DNA of 64,000 nt, from positions 11,985-75,984 of the forward strand of contig NZ_JBLWTL010000012.1 in the NCBI RefSeq assembly GCF_048270095.1, given 5' to 3'. Position 1 is the first letter of the stretch, and each line of letters starts with the position of its first letter. The translations under genes were made by a program, and so were the position numbers. The notes beneath the pieces were generated by a model. That model had not been told where the DNA came from and searched no databases. It saw only the letters and a list, made by a program, of their open reading frames with translations. This DNA comes from Maricaulis sp048270095. GTDB lineage: Bacteria; Pseudomonadota; Alphaproteobacteria; Caulobacterales; Maricaulaceae. Shown piece by piece: positions 42,487 through 52,232 of the stretch.

Positions 42487-43923
42487 ATGGCAAAAGTTGA
42501 CCTGGTTTTCCGGCAGATTGACGAGCGTACGCGCGACGTCGCCCTGGCCCTGGCGCAGGAGCATATCCGGCCGGAAAACACCTTCATCCTCGACGATGTT
42601 CGCCCCTTCACCGAATGCGTCAACCAGATGCTCCGGATCGAGCATGATTGCGACTATGTGGTCTATGTCGACGCCGACTGCCTGATCCTCGAGGATATGC
42701 GCGCCTTCATCGATGCGTGCGATGCGCCCTATGTTGACGCCTATGTCAGTGACCGTTTCCGCGGGCGGCTGCATTGCGGCGTCCATATCACCCGCATTGA
42801 TGTAGTGCGGGCGATGGCGGCGACGACAGTGCCCGAGAATGACCTGAAATACGTGCTGCGTCCGGAATCACGTCTGCGCAATCTGGCGATGAAGCCGATG
42901 GGGTCGAGCAAGCAATTCCGCAATTTCGACATTCTGCACGACCATTTTCAGTCCTATCACCATGTCTTCATGAAATATGCCCTGCGCCAATTGCGCAGCC
43001 GCACCAAGGTCCAGTCGCAACGCCTGACACGCGCGATGCGGGCCTGGAAGACCGAAGACGGGGCGATGTGCGACCTGACCATGGCGCGCCATGCGGTCGA
43101 GTTCGCCCGCCAGGCCGTGCCGGCTTCGGCATCGCCCAAGCAGGTGCATGACTTCATCGAGGCCCTGCCGCAGCATGCCAGTGCCGAGATCGCGCGTCTG
43201 GGGCTTGAGGAGAAGGGCAGTTTTACCCGCGAGGAGCTGGACGCCTGGCTGGTGGAAAACCGCGGCCGCGTCGCCTATGGCCAGAGCGCCCAGAAGCCGA
43301 AAGTCTTCGGTCTCGGCCTCAGCCGTACCGGTACGCGCAGTCTGACGGGCGCCCTGCAAATGCTCGGTTTTGACTGCTCGCATTATCCGATCGACGAGGA
43401 CACCTATATCGAGCTGTCCAACGCGCAGTATGACTTGACCCTGCTGCGCGATCTCGATGGGTTGACCGATATCACGACCATCCCCTTCTACCCGCATTTC
43501 GACAAATTCTATCCGGGCAGCAAATTCATCCTCACCGTCCGCGACAAGGATGCCTGGCTCGCCTCGTGTTCACGCCACTGGTATAATCGACCGGCCTTCA
43601 AGGACTTTGATGATCCCGATGAGGGCATCCATTTGCGGATGCGCCAATTCCTGCGCGCGGCGGTCTATGGCTGCTATAATTTCGATCCGGAACGCTTCTC
43701 CCATGTTTACGACGAGCATGTCCGTTCCGTGATGGCGTATTTCAAGGACCGGCCCGACGATCTTCTGATCATCGATATCTGTTCCGGTGAAGGCTTCAAC
43801 AAACTGTCCGAATTCCTCGACCGGCCGGTCCCGGCGGCTCCTTTCCCGCACAAGGGGGCGGTCCTGTCGGCGATGATGACGGCCGAGGCCGAAGCCGAAT
43901 CGCAATCGGCGCGTGTGGCCTAG
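42487..43923 (+). CDS. Glycosyltransferase-like/sulfotransferase fusion protein
   Basis: A 478-residue protein with two parts. Residues 1-260 look like a nucleotide-sugar glycosyltransferase, with a D-A-D motif at 62-64 in Y-V-V-Y-V-D-A-D and a C-G-V-H-I-T-R stretch. Residues 272-478 resemble the Sulfotransfer_4 group, with the P-loop G-L-G-L-S-R-T-G-T-R-S-L (275-286) and a T-V-R-D-K-D-A-W region. I know no named protein with this arrangement. A GAG six codons upstream would need a TTG start; ATG with GGAG is preferred. It follows the sulfotransferase and precedes the broken ABC exporter by six bases. Confidence 0.75.
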   Translation: MAKVDLVFRQIDERTRDVALALAQEHIRPENTFILDDVRPFTECVNQMLRIEHDCDYVVYVDADCLILEDMRAFIDACDAPYVDAYVSDRFRGRLHCGVHITRIDVVRAMAATTVPENDLKYVLRPESRLRNLAMKPMGSSKQFRNFDILHDHFQSYHHVFMKYALRQLRSRTKVQSQRLTRAMRAWKTEDGAMCDLTMARHAVEFARQAVPASASPKQVHDFIEALPQHASAEIARLGLEEKGSFTREELDAWLVENRGRVAYGQSAQKPKVFGLGLSRTGTRSLTGALQMLGFDCSHYPIDEDTYIELSNAQYDLTLLRDLDGLTDITTIPFYPHFDKFYPGSKFILTVRDKDAWLASCSRHWYNRPAFKDFDDPDEGIHLRMRQFLRAAVYGCYNFDPERFSHVYDEHVRSVMAYFKDRPDDLLIIDICSGEGFNKLSEFLDRPVPAAPFPHKGAVLSAMMTAEAEAESQSARVA

Positions 43924-43929
43924 ATCATC

Positions 43930-45737
43930 ATGTCCAGCTCCGGTCGGTCAGAGCATGCCGTGACGCCGCCGCTTCCCGGTTTTGCCGAGGCCGCCGGCCA
44001 TGCCTGGCGGACGCTTGGCCTGACCTGGTCAGCCAGCCGTGGCCTGACGATCCTGATTGCCGGCCTGACCGTCTTCGTCGCCCTGCTGCCGGCGCTGGCG
44101 CTCTACCTGTCCAAACTGGTGATGGATGGCGTCGTCACGGCCATGGACAGCGCCAGCCCCGCCGACCGGGATCTGGCCCTGATCTGGGTCGCGGCTGAAG
44201 CGGCCATTCTCGCCGTATTGCTTGCAGCGCGGCGGTTGTTGACGTTTTACAAGACCCGCTTGCACGCCGAACTCGGCTTTGCCGTCACTTCGCTCATCCT
44301 GGGCAAGTCGGCGGCGCTGTCGCTGGCCCAGGTCGAGGACGCGGTGATCCAGCAGCAGTTCCTGCTGGCGCGGCAATACGCGGCCAGCCGGCCCTATAAT
44401 CTGGTCAACCGCCTGTTCGATGCCGCCCAGCAGGGCCTGACCCTGGCTTCGGTCGCCGCCTTGCTGGCCGGTTTTTCGCCCTGGCTTTTCCTTCTGGTGG
44501 TCGCCGGCGGCCTGCCGCTCTTTATCGGCAATCTCCATTTCGCCGGCACGGCCTATCGCTTCTATACCGGCCGGTCGCCGCAAATGCGCGAGCGCAGCTA
44601 TCTGGAAAGCCTGGTCACGACCGAGGCCGCCGCGCGCGAGCGTCTGCATTTCGGTTTCGGCGATGAATTGCTGCGCCGTTATGGCGAGCTCTTCCACTCC
44701 CTGCATGCCGATGACAGCACCCTGCACGCGCGCCAGGCCTGGATTGCCTCGGCGCTGGGCGTGCTGAGCTCGGCCGTGTTTCTGGGCGGCAAGGTCTGGA
44801 TCGTCTGGGTGACGATTGGCGGCGCGATCTCGCTGGGCCAGATGGTGATGCTCGTTGGTCTGCTCAAACAGGGCCAGGCGAATGTGTCGTCCTTGATGGC
44901 GGCCTTCAATGGCGTCGTTGAGGATCTGCTCTATGTCGCCAATCTCTTCGCGGTGTTGGCCTTGCCCGGGGAGGATCGCAGCAGCGGTGCCGCCGCCGGG
45001 CCCGACCCGGCCGATGGTCTGCGCTTTGACGCTGTGAGTTACACCTATCCGGGCCGCAAACGCCCGGCGCTCGACGCGGTCAGTTTTCATCTCCCCCATG
45101 GCAGCCGGCTGGGCATTGTCGGTGCCAATGGTTCGGGCAAGACGACGCTGGTGAAGCTCGCCACCGGCCTGTACGCGCCCGATAGCGGCCGCGTTACGCT
45201 CGACGGGCTGGATCTGCGGCACTGCCAGTGCCGCAGATCCAGCCCGCCATGAATTACAAGCTGACCGCGCGCGACAATATCGCCGCCGGGATGGGGCTGG
45301 CCGAGACCGACGAGGCGAGCCTGTCCCGCGCTGCCCGGCTTGGCCTTGCCGACGAGCTGATCGCCGAATTGCCCGCCGGTCTCGACACACGTCTGTCGCG
45401 CCATTTCGTCGATGGGCATGACCTGTCCGGCGGTCAGTGGCAGCGCCTCGCCATGGCGCGGGCCTATCTCAATGAAGCCGCCGATATCCTGATCCTGGAT
45501 GAACCCACCGCGGCCATGGACCCGGCCGCCGAAGCCGAATTCATGCAGCGCCCGCTCGATGGCAAATCGGTGATCCTTATCTCGCACCGCCTGTCCAATC
45601 TGCGCCATGCCGACCAGATCATCGTGCTCGACAAGGGCAAGCTGATCGAGGCCGGCACCCATGACGCCTTGATCGCGGCGGGCGGGCTGTATGCGGATCT
45701 GTTCGAAAGCCAGGCGGATCCTTATCGCGAGGGGTGA
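43930..45737 (+). pseudogene. ABC exporter (membrane domain plus ATPase), frameshifted at a palindrome
   Basis: One ABC half-transporter split in two reading frames. The first part (43930-45252) holds six hydrophobic segments and a nucleotide-binding domain up to Walker A (G-A-N-G-S-G-K-T) and the D-loop-like G-L-D-L-R-H. The second part (from about 45249 to 45737) continues with N-Y-K-L-T-A-R-D-N-I, the signature L-S-G-G-Q-W-Q-R and Walker B L-I-L-D-E-P-T, in another frame. The Q-loop is missing between them. The break coincides with a 43-bp perfect palindrome. Either the gene is genuinely broken or about 25 bases were lost or misassembled there. ATG at 45249 could start a short fragment, but it has no ribosome-binding site. 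Confidence 0.85.
45204..45246. repeat. 43-bp perfect palindrome inside the ABC transporter
   Basis: Arms of 21 bases (45204-45224 and 45226-45246) are exact reverse complements around one central base. The left arm codes G-L-D-L-R-H; the right arm includes bases that could belong to the native Q-loop-proximal sequence. The frame changes here and the ATPase lacks its Q-loop. Confidence 0.95.
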
Positions 45738-47044
45738 TGCTTGGCCTGGACTTCGTCCAGCGCGGCGGCAGCGGGAATCGCCAGCGCTGCCATCATTGCG
45801 AATAGCGCCAGCACGACGCCGATGCCAAACCATTGGGCGATAGCGCCGAAAATGCCGCCGGCAAGCAGGAGCAGGCCGACGACCGAATTGCTGAGCGCGG
45901 TATAGGTGGCGCGGCTGTCAATATCGGCCATGTCGACGACATGCACCGAGCGCCCAAGCCGGACACCCTGGTGCGCGATCATCAGCACGAACAACATGAC
46001 GGGCAGCAGGAATGTCGAGTTCAATTGCCCCGGCATGGCCAGAGCGGTGAAGGCGGCAACGCCATTGGCCAGCGAGGCCAGGCCTGCCGCATACATCAAG
46101 ACCCGCCGCGTCGATTGATCCGACAGTCGTCCCCAGACATATGAACTCAGAAGGCTGGCGGCCGCTGCGGCGATCATGAACAGGCCCAGCGTGCCCAGCC
46201 CGCCCGGTTCGAGATCGCCGCTCAGGGCGATGTAGAAGGGTGGTGCAAGCGCTGTCGACAATAGCAGGACACGGGTGGCAATGAATTGCCGCAAGCGCGC
46301 ATCGCTGCGCAATAGTTTGAGCTGCGAGAGGACGGCAGCAAAGCCGTCGATACCGCCTTCGGTGGCGCCGGGATATTCCCGGATCGAGCCGAACGCCACA
46401 GCCGCCAGGAACCACGCCATGCCGCCCAGAATGACGGCGCCGGCAACGACCGGCACGCTCAGCGGTATCAAGCCGGTCGAGTAGCCCAGCGCCAGCAGCA
46501 GTGTCGCGGCCGCAGCGATGCTCCCGGCAATTCCGCTGACCGAACCGCGGCGACCAATATCGACAGTTTTTGCCAACACGTCCTTATGGCTGATCGAGCA
46601 CAGGCTGCGGCCGAGCGCGAAGGCAGTGATCAGGGCGATTGCGGCAAAACCGGCCGTGCGGCCCGACAGCGTCAGTCCGACGAGGCCGAAGGCGATGATG
46701 GCAGCGCCCTGCACCAGGCTGCCGGCGACATAAACCGTCTTTCGGATGCTTATTTGGCGGATCCGCGCCGAGATCAGCAATTGCGGCAACATGGCGAGCG
46801 ATTCGCGTACGGGAACCAACAGGCCGATCGCCCAGCTCGGTGCCCCGATCGCGTCGAGCAGCCAGGCCAGCACGAGCTTGGTATCGGCCAGCCCCTCGCC
46901 GACCCGCGTCAGACTGAGCGAGACCACATGCAGGCCGTAATTGCGCGGTTGTTCCCGGCATGCGGAATCCGGCAAATCGCGACACACCTGCGCCAGCTCG
47001 TCATCGCCAACCAGAAATCCGTGACCTTTGGAGAAATCGCTCAT
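45722..47044 (-). CDS. MFS transporter
   Basis: A protein of about 440 residues with about twelve hydrophobic segments and a short cytosolic N-terminus. Loop features include R-V-G-E-G-L-A-D and G-R-L-S-D-Q-S-T-R-R-V-L-M between segments 6 and 8, as in the major facilitator superfamily. The substrate is unknown. Two starts are possible; I use M-S-D-F-S-K-G, which removes a 14-residue basic extension. Its 3' end overlaps the end of the ABC gene by 16 bp in convergent orientation. Confidence 0.8.
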   Translation of the reverse strand: MSDFSKGHGFLVGDDELAQVCRDLPDSACREQPRNYGLHVVSLSLTRVGEGLADTKLVLAWLLDAIGAPSWAIGLLVPVRESLAMLPQLLISARIRQISIRKTVYVAGSLVQGAAIIAFGLVGLTLSGRTAGFAAIALITAFALGRSLCSISHKDVLAKTVDIGRRGSVSGIAGSIAAAATLLLALGYSTGLIPLSVPVVAGAVILGGMAWFLAAVAFGSIREYPGATEGGIDGFAAVLSQLKLLRSDARLRQFIATRVLLLSTALAPPFYIALSGDLEPGGLGTLGLFMIAAAAASLLSSYVWGRLSDQSTRRVLMYAAGLASLANGVAAFTALAMPGQLNSTFLLPVMLFVLMIAHQGVRLGRSVHVVDMADIDSRATYTALSNSVVGLLLLAGGIFGAIAQWFGIGVVLALFAMMAALAIPAAAALDEVQAKHHPSR

Positions 47045-47339
47045 CGGAAGCGGTGGTTTGCGGCGGTGTCGAGCTGTATCAGCCATGGCCCGGCAGCAAG
47101 GGTGCCCGCATCCGCGCCAGAGGTGGGGCCCGGTTCCCCACCTGAATTGGTCGGCGAATTCCGTATCGAATAGCTTAAAATCATGTCGCCCAACCGTGCT
47201 GAAAAGTCATTGCCAGATGATTTGCGTGCGCAAGGATTAGGGCCGGATCAGCTGGCGCGGTCAACACTGATCGGCCCGCCTTGGCAAGTCGTGCGTAAAC
47301 AGGCAGGCGGGCAGGAGATGAGCCTCCCGCTACGATCAA

Positions 47340-47415
47340 TGGTGCCGGCTGAGGGACTCGAACCCCCGACCCCCTGATTACAAATCAGGTGCTCTACCAG
47401 CTGAGCTAAGCCGGC
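47340..47415 (-). tRNA. tRNA-Thr (anticodon TGT)
   Basis: A 76-base cloverleaf with encoded CCA on the minus strand. The acceptor stem is GCCGGCT/AGCCGGC, the T-arm contains GGTTCGAGTCC, and the anticodon loop is TTTGTAA, giving TGT. Confidence 0.95.
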
Positions 47416-47613
47416 CCGATTTCGATCGTCTGGGGCTCTGATAGCGGCAGTGACGGGATCTCACAAGGCTTCGCGGCAGGGCCACGATTGGCATGAGGGC
47501 GCGCGCGGTCCTTCATTCAGCATTGGCGGTGCTTGAAGCGTCATTTTCCGGCCGCTAACGAGCGGCGGCAAGCGTTGGCGCGCGGAACCTGATCGGCCCC
47601 GCGCGCCGGGTGA

Positions 47614-48057
47614 TCAGGCGTATTCGGATTTGACGGCGACGCCGTCGAGGGCCGTCTGGACGATGGCGACGACGACGAAACCGACCAGAAGATGGGAGGC
47701 GTCGAGCACGAACAGCATGAAGGGCTGCATTGCGTAGACAATGCCGTAGGCCAGCGTCGTCAGTGCGAAGCCGGCCCAGAGCAGGACGGCGCCCTTGATG
47801 GCCTCCATCATGCCGTCGCTGCCGAAGCGCTTCAGCACCAGGCCGATGAAGATGGCGGTGACCAGCGAAAGGATGAAGCCGTGCAGCATGCCGAACGCCA
47901 TGTTTTCGTTTGCGGCGAGCATCTGCGCTTCGCTGAAGTCGTGCAGGCCGACCCAAAGATCGGTGAAGAACAGGCCGTAGAACAGAAAGCCGACAAAATA
48001 GAGCGCGATGGCCGAAGCGAGCACGGCGATGATGTTGAGACCGAGAATGCGCGGCAT
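47614..48057 (-). CDS. DUF1761 family membrane protein
   Basis: A 147-residue protein with four hydrophobic segments, in the style of DUF1761: an N-terminal segment ending F-Y-G-L-F-F-T-D-L-W, then a short polar loop and three more segments. GGAGG precedes the ATG. A longer open frame (to 48612) is metG read on the other strand. Function unknown. Confidence 0.8.
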   Translation of the reverse strand: MPRILGLNIIAVLASAIALYFVGFLFYGLFFTDLWVGLHDFSEAQMLAANENMAFGMLHGFILSLVTAIFIGLVLKRFGSDGMMEAIKGAVLLWAGFALTTLAYGIVYAMQPFMLFVLDASHLLVGFVVVAIVQTALDGVAVKSEYA

Positions 48058-48177
48058 TGGGTATTTCCTCCCCTTGTCAGGACGGCTATGTCTGCGCGTC
48101 CTGTGCGCGGGTTTTGATACTCGCGCTTCAGGCGAATAGATATACACGCATTCTGCCGCAAAGAAGAAGTCTCCATC

Positions 48178-49893
48178 ATGGCCCGTATCCTGATCACCAG
48201 CGCCTTGCCCTATATCAACGGGGTCAAACATCTCGGGAATCTGGCGGGCTCGATGTTGCCGGCCGATGTCTATGCACGCTTCCAGCGGCTGGGCGGCCAT
48301 GAGGTTCTCTATATCTGCGCCACCGATGAGCACGGCACGCCGGCCGAACTGGCCGCGAGCGAGGTGGGCATGGATGTGCGCGCCTATTGCGACGAGCAGC
48401 ACGAGATCCAGAAGGCGTCCGGCGAGGGCTTCTCGCTGAGCTATGATTATTTCGGCCGCACCTCGAACCCGGAGACCGCCCGGCTGACCCAGCATTTCGC
48501 CGATGTGCTTGAGGATCAGGGCCTGATCGAGGAAGTGCTCGAACACCAGATATTCTCGATCGATGATGATCGTTTCCTGCCGGACCGTTATGTCGAGGGC
48601 ACATGCCCGCATTGCTCATTTGAGCGCGCCCGCGGCGATCAGTGCGATAGTTGCGGCCGTCTGCTCGAACCGACCGATCTGATCGAGCCCTATTCGAAAG
48701 TTTCCGGCTCGAAGAATCTCGAAGTGCGCGGCACCAAGCATCTCCACCTGATGCAGACCAAGATGGCTGACCGCATCCGCGCCTGGGTCGATGCCGCGGC
48801 GGGCTGGCCGTCGCTGGCCAAGTCGATCGCCTATAAATGGCTCGATGAAGGCCTGCGCGACCGGGCGATCACGCGCGATCTGAAATGGGGTGTGCCGGTA
48901 ACCCGCAAGGGCACGCCGCGCGAGGGCTTTGAGAACAAGGTCTTCTATGTCTGGTTCGATGCCCCGATCGGCTATCTCGGTGCGACGGCCGAATGGGCTG
49001 CGCTCAATAATGCTGACTGGCAGAGCTGGTGGCGCACCGACAAGGGGGCTGATGACGTCACCTATGTCCAGTTCATGGGCAAGGATAATGTCGCCTTCCA
49101 CACGGTCAGCTTCCCGGCCACCATCCTGGGCTCGGAAGAGCCATGGAAGACGGTCGACAAGCTGAAGGCCTTCAACTGGCTGACCTGGTATGGCGGCAAA
49201 TTCTCGACCTCTGAACAGCGCGGCGTCTTCATGGACAAGGCGCTGGAGATCATGCCCGGCGACTACTGGCGCTGGTATCTCACCGCCAATGCGCCGGAAG
49301 GCTCGGATTCGGCCTTCACCTGGGAGCATTTCCAGTCGGTCATCAACAAGGACCTGGCCGATGTGCTGGGCAATTACGTCAATCGCGTCCTGCGCTTCAA
49401 CAAGTCCCGCTTCGACGCCGTCGTACCGGCCGGCGGGACATGGGGCGAGAATGAGGACTGGCTGGCGGCCGAGATGACAGTCCGGCTCGAGGCGGCTGCG
49501 GCCAATTTCGAGGCGATGGAGTTTCGCAAGGCGGCGGCTGAAGTGCGCGGTCTTTGGGCGCTGGGCAATGAGTATCTTACCCGCGCCGAGCCCTGGACCA
49601 AGTTCAAGACCGATCCGGAAGGCGCCGCGATCGGCGTGCGTACGGCGCTCAATTACATGGGCATAATGGCGATCGCCGCCCAGCCCATCATTCCCGTCTC
49701 GGCCAAGACAATTCTTGATGCGCTTTCCATTCCGGACGAGAATCGCAGCTGGCCCCGGGGCGATGCCAAGGCGATGCTGACCGCTTTGCCGCTTGGCCTG
49801 TCGGTGGAGCCACCCGAAGTCCTGTTCAAGAAGATTGAAGAGGATGATATCGCCGCCTGGACCGAGCGGTTTGGCGGTGCGGAACAAGGATGA
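48178..49893 (+). CDS. metG: Methionyl-tRNA synthetase
   Basis: Charges tRNA-Met. The 571-residue enzyme has the HIGH motif as H-L-G-N (residues 18-21), a zinc knuckle with C-P-H-C and C-D-S-C near 143-160, and the second signature as K-F-S-T-S in place of KMSKS. It ends after the anticodon-binding domain and lacks the C-terminal tRNA-binding EMAP-like extension. The stop overlaps the start of the cyclophilin gene. Confidence 0.95.
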   Translation: MARILITSALPYINGVKHLGNLAGSMLPADVYARFQRLGGHEVLYICATDEHGTPAELAASEVGMDVRAYCDEQHEIQKASGEGFSLSYDYFGRTSNPETARLTQHFADVLEDQGLIEEVLEHQIFSIDDDRFLPDRYVEGTCPHCSFERARGDQCDSCGRLLEPTDLIEPYSKVSGSKNLEVRGTKHLHLMQTKMADRIRAWVDAAAGWPSLAKSIAYKWLDEGLRDRAITRDLKWGVPVTRKGTPREGFENKVFYVWFDAPIGYLGATAEWAALNNADWQSWWRTDKGADDVTYVQFMGKDNVAFHTVSFPATILGSEEPWKTVDKLKAFNWLTWYGGKFSTSEQRGVFMDKALEIMPGDYWRWYLTANAPEGSDSAFTWEHFQSVINKDLADVLGNYVNRVLRFNKSRFDAVVPAGGTWGENEDWLAAEMTVRLEAAAANFEAMEFRKAAAEVRGLWALGNEYLTRAEPWTKFKTDPEGAAIGVRTALNYMGIMAIAAQPIIPVSAKTILDALSIPDENRSWPRGDAKAMLTALPLGLSVEPPEVLFKKIEEDDIAAWTERFGGAEQG

Positions 49894-50852
49894 TGGCTTT
49901 GAAACCGGTGATGATGATACGGGCGCTGGTGCTGGGTATCTCAGCCTGGGGGGTGATGGCGTGTTCGCCGGCCGCCGACGACGTTGAAATCGACACGTAT
50001 GCCTTTGGACCCGACGAAGCCGAACAGGCCATGGCCGAGGTCGAGATCCCTGATTTCACCGGCATTCCCGACTGGCGCCTGGCTGATCCCGAGGACCTCC
50101 TGCTGATCGAGACGCGCCGCGGTATGGTGACGGTCGAGCTGTCCGATGAATTCGCCCCCAATCACGCGGCGCGGATGCGCCAGGCCGTCCGTGACGGTTT
50201 TTTCGACGGGCGTGATTTTTACCGCGTGATTGATGGTTTCGTGGCCCAGGGCGGGCGTGGCGAGGAGGCGGATTCGGTCGATTTGCCGCAATATCCGGTG
50301 CTCGCGGGTGAATTCCGCCGCCCGACAGCGGGCATCAGTTTTACCGCCATGATTGATGCAGATCTCTACGCGCCTGTGGTCGGCCATGTAAATGGCTTCC
50401 CGGCCGCCCAGAGCGAGGACGGAGCACAGACCTGGCTCATTCATTGCCCGGGGACGGTGGCGATGGCCCGCGATAACGGGCCCGATACCGGTGATGTCGA
50501 ATTCTATATCGTGATCGGGCAGGGGCCGCGTCATCTCGATCGCATCATGAGCGTGTTTGGCCGCGTGATTGACGGCATGGAGCACGTCCAGGCGCTCAAT
50601 CGCGGCGACCCGATGGTCAATTCCGGCGTGATTGCCGATCCGGCCCTGCGTGACCCGATCCTGTCGATGCGCATCGTGGCCGACCTGCCGGAGGCGCAGC
50701 GCCCGGCCTATGAAATCATGCGCACCGATGGCGAAGCCTTCCATGCAGCCAAGGCGGCGCGGCGCAATCGCAGCGCCGCGTTTTTCTTCGAGACGCCACC
50801 CGCGGTGATCGAGACCTGCCACATGCCCGGCCGGGTGCGGCGGGTAAATTGA
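49890..50852 (+). CDS. Cyclophilin-type peptidyl-prolyl isomerase, lipoprotein
   Basis: A 320-residue exported protein with lipobox G-V-M-A-C. The cyclophilin domain follows, with F-Y-R-V-I-D-G-F-V-A-Q-G-G, T-V-A-M-A-R and F-Y-I-V-I-G-Q. The catalytic Arg of cyclophilins (F-H-R-V-I) is at the R-V-I here. A long N-terminal linker and a C-terminal domain of about 80 residues extend the fold. It overlaps the metG stop by four bases and is likely translated with it. Confidence 0.88.
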   Translation: MMALKPVMMIRALVLGISAWGVMACSPAADDVEIDTYAFGPDEAEQAMAEVEIPDFTGIPDWRLADPEDLLLIETRRGMVTVELSDEFAPNHAARMRQAVRDGFFDGRDFYRVIDGFVAQGGRGEEADSVDLPQYPVLAGEFRRPTAGISFTAMIDADLYAPVVGHVNGFPAAQSEDGAQTWLIHCPGTVAMARDNGPDTGDVEFYIVIGQGPRHLDRIMSVFGRVIDGMEHVQALNRGDPMVNSGVIADPALRDPILSMRIVADLPEAQRPAYEIMRTDGEAFHAAKAARRNRSAAFFFETPPAVIETCHMPGRVRRVN

Positions 50853-50874
50853 TGCGCGGCGAGGGCGGCCCGAT

Positions 50875-52173
50875 ATGATCGAGCGCCTGGGCGAGGATGA
50901 GGTTGACCGGCTTTCCCGCGCTGCCGCCTGTCTGCTGGAGGCCGAGGTCCGGCTCCCCGTGCTCAAGACCATTGCCTGGGACCGCTCGCATGCCGATGCC
51001 TTCTTTGCGGCGGGTGGGCGTCAATTGCCCAGCCCCGTCTATCCGCGCATCGACCCGGCGCCATCGCTCGAGCGCATCGCAGCGGCGCGCAGATTGATCG
51101 ATGGCGACAGTCCGGTGCATGACTGGCTGCGGCGGCTCGCTGATACGCTCGCAGAAACGGCGGCCCTGCTCGCCAGTACCGGCACCCGGGCGTTTCACAC
51201 CCATTCGCGCGCGCTCTATGGCGATCCGCGATCCCCGATCGCCGATGGCAAGCGCAATGCGCTCGATCTCGCACGCCGGCTCGACACATTGCTGGCGGAT
51301 TTTGAGGAAGGCAGTATCCGGCTGGAACCGCCCGAACGCCTCAGCGCCGAGGAGCTCAAGCGCCGGCTTGATGGCGAATTGCCGCGCTATTTCGGCCAGG
51401 CCGCGCCGCAGGTCGAGGTGACGTTGAATGTCTCGGCCAAGGCCGCCGCCGGGCGTGATTATATCAAGCTGCGCGCCGATGCGGCGTTCTCCGATCTCGA
51501 TGTGATCCAGCTCTTGCAGCATGAGGCATTGATCCACATCGCGACCAATATGAATGGCGCAGCCCAACGCCGTTTCCCGATCCTGGCCGAGGCGCATCCC
51601 GGCAATGCGCGGACCCAGGAAGGCCTGGCCGTGTTCGCTGAATTCATTTCCGGCGCCCTCGACCCGCGCCGCTTTCGTCGGCTGGCGGACCGCACGATCG
51701 CCATCGACATGGCGGCCGAGGGCGCCGACTTCATCCAGTTGTTCAACTTCTTTCGCGAGCGCGGCAGCCATGATGCGCCGATCGAGGCGTTCGAGAATGC
51801 GCGGCGGGTCGTGCGCGGCGGGCTGGTGGGCGGCGGCGCGCCATGCACCAAGGATTCAATCTATCTCGGCGGTCTGCTGGAAGTGCACAACTACCTGCGC
51901 ACGGCAGTGCGGGCCGGGGACCCGGCCTTCATCCGTCTGCTGTTCGTCGGCAAAATCGACCTGGCCGATCTGGAAGCGATGAAAATGCTGCGCGAGCAGG
52001 GGCTGATTGCCGAACCGGCCTTCATGCCGCCCTGGGCGACGGATTTGCGCTATCTTCTGTCCTATCTGGCCTATTCCACCTTCCTCAACGAGATCGATCT
52101 GAGCCATGTCGCGGCGCGCTATGAGAAGCTGTTGGGTGCGGCACAGCCGCCCACATCCCCATTGGGAGATTGA
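50875..52173 (+). CDS. QEGLA-motif / DUF1704 putative metallopeptidase
   Basis: A 432-residue cytosolic protein of the family sometimes named after the QEGLA motif. A zinc site H-E-A-L-I-H (HExxxH, residues 216-221) and T-Q-E-G-L-A (Q248, E249) are intact. The same motif pair occurs in vertebrate MATCAP tyrosine carboxypeptidases. The bacterial substrate is unknown, and the 'flavohemoglobin expression-modulating' name is historical. It follows the cyclophilin gene by 22 bp. Confidence 0.75.
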   Translation: MIERLGEDEVDRLSRAAACLLEAEVRLPVLKTIAWDRSHADAFFAAGGRQLPSPVYPRIDPAPSLERIAAARRLIDGDSPVHDWLRRLADTLAETAALLASTGTRAFHTHSRALYGDPRSPIADGKRNALDLARRLDTLLADFEEGSIRLEPPERLSAEELKRRLDGELPRYFGQAAPQVEVTLNVSAKAAAGRDYIKLRADAAFSDLDVIQLLQHEALIHIATNMNGAAQRRFPILAEAHPGNARTQEGLAVFAEFISGALDPRRFRRLADRTIAIDMAAEGADFIQLFNFFRERGSHDAPIEAFENARRVVRGGLVGGGAPCTKDSIYLGGLLEVHNYLRTAVRAGDPAFIRLLFVGKIDLADLEAMKMLREQGLIAEPAFMPPWATDLRYLLSYLAYSTFLNEIDLSHVAARYEKLLGAAQPPTSPLGD

Positions 52174-52232
52174 CCTCAAGCTGAGTCGCGGGTCGAATAG
52201 GGCCGGATTGTGATCATGGGGACTGGACCGAT

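Noticed and set aside
48616..49887. A 423-residue minus-strand frame
   Set aside because: It is antisense to metG, whose signatures are complete.
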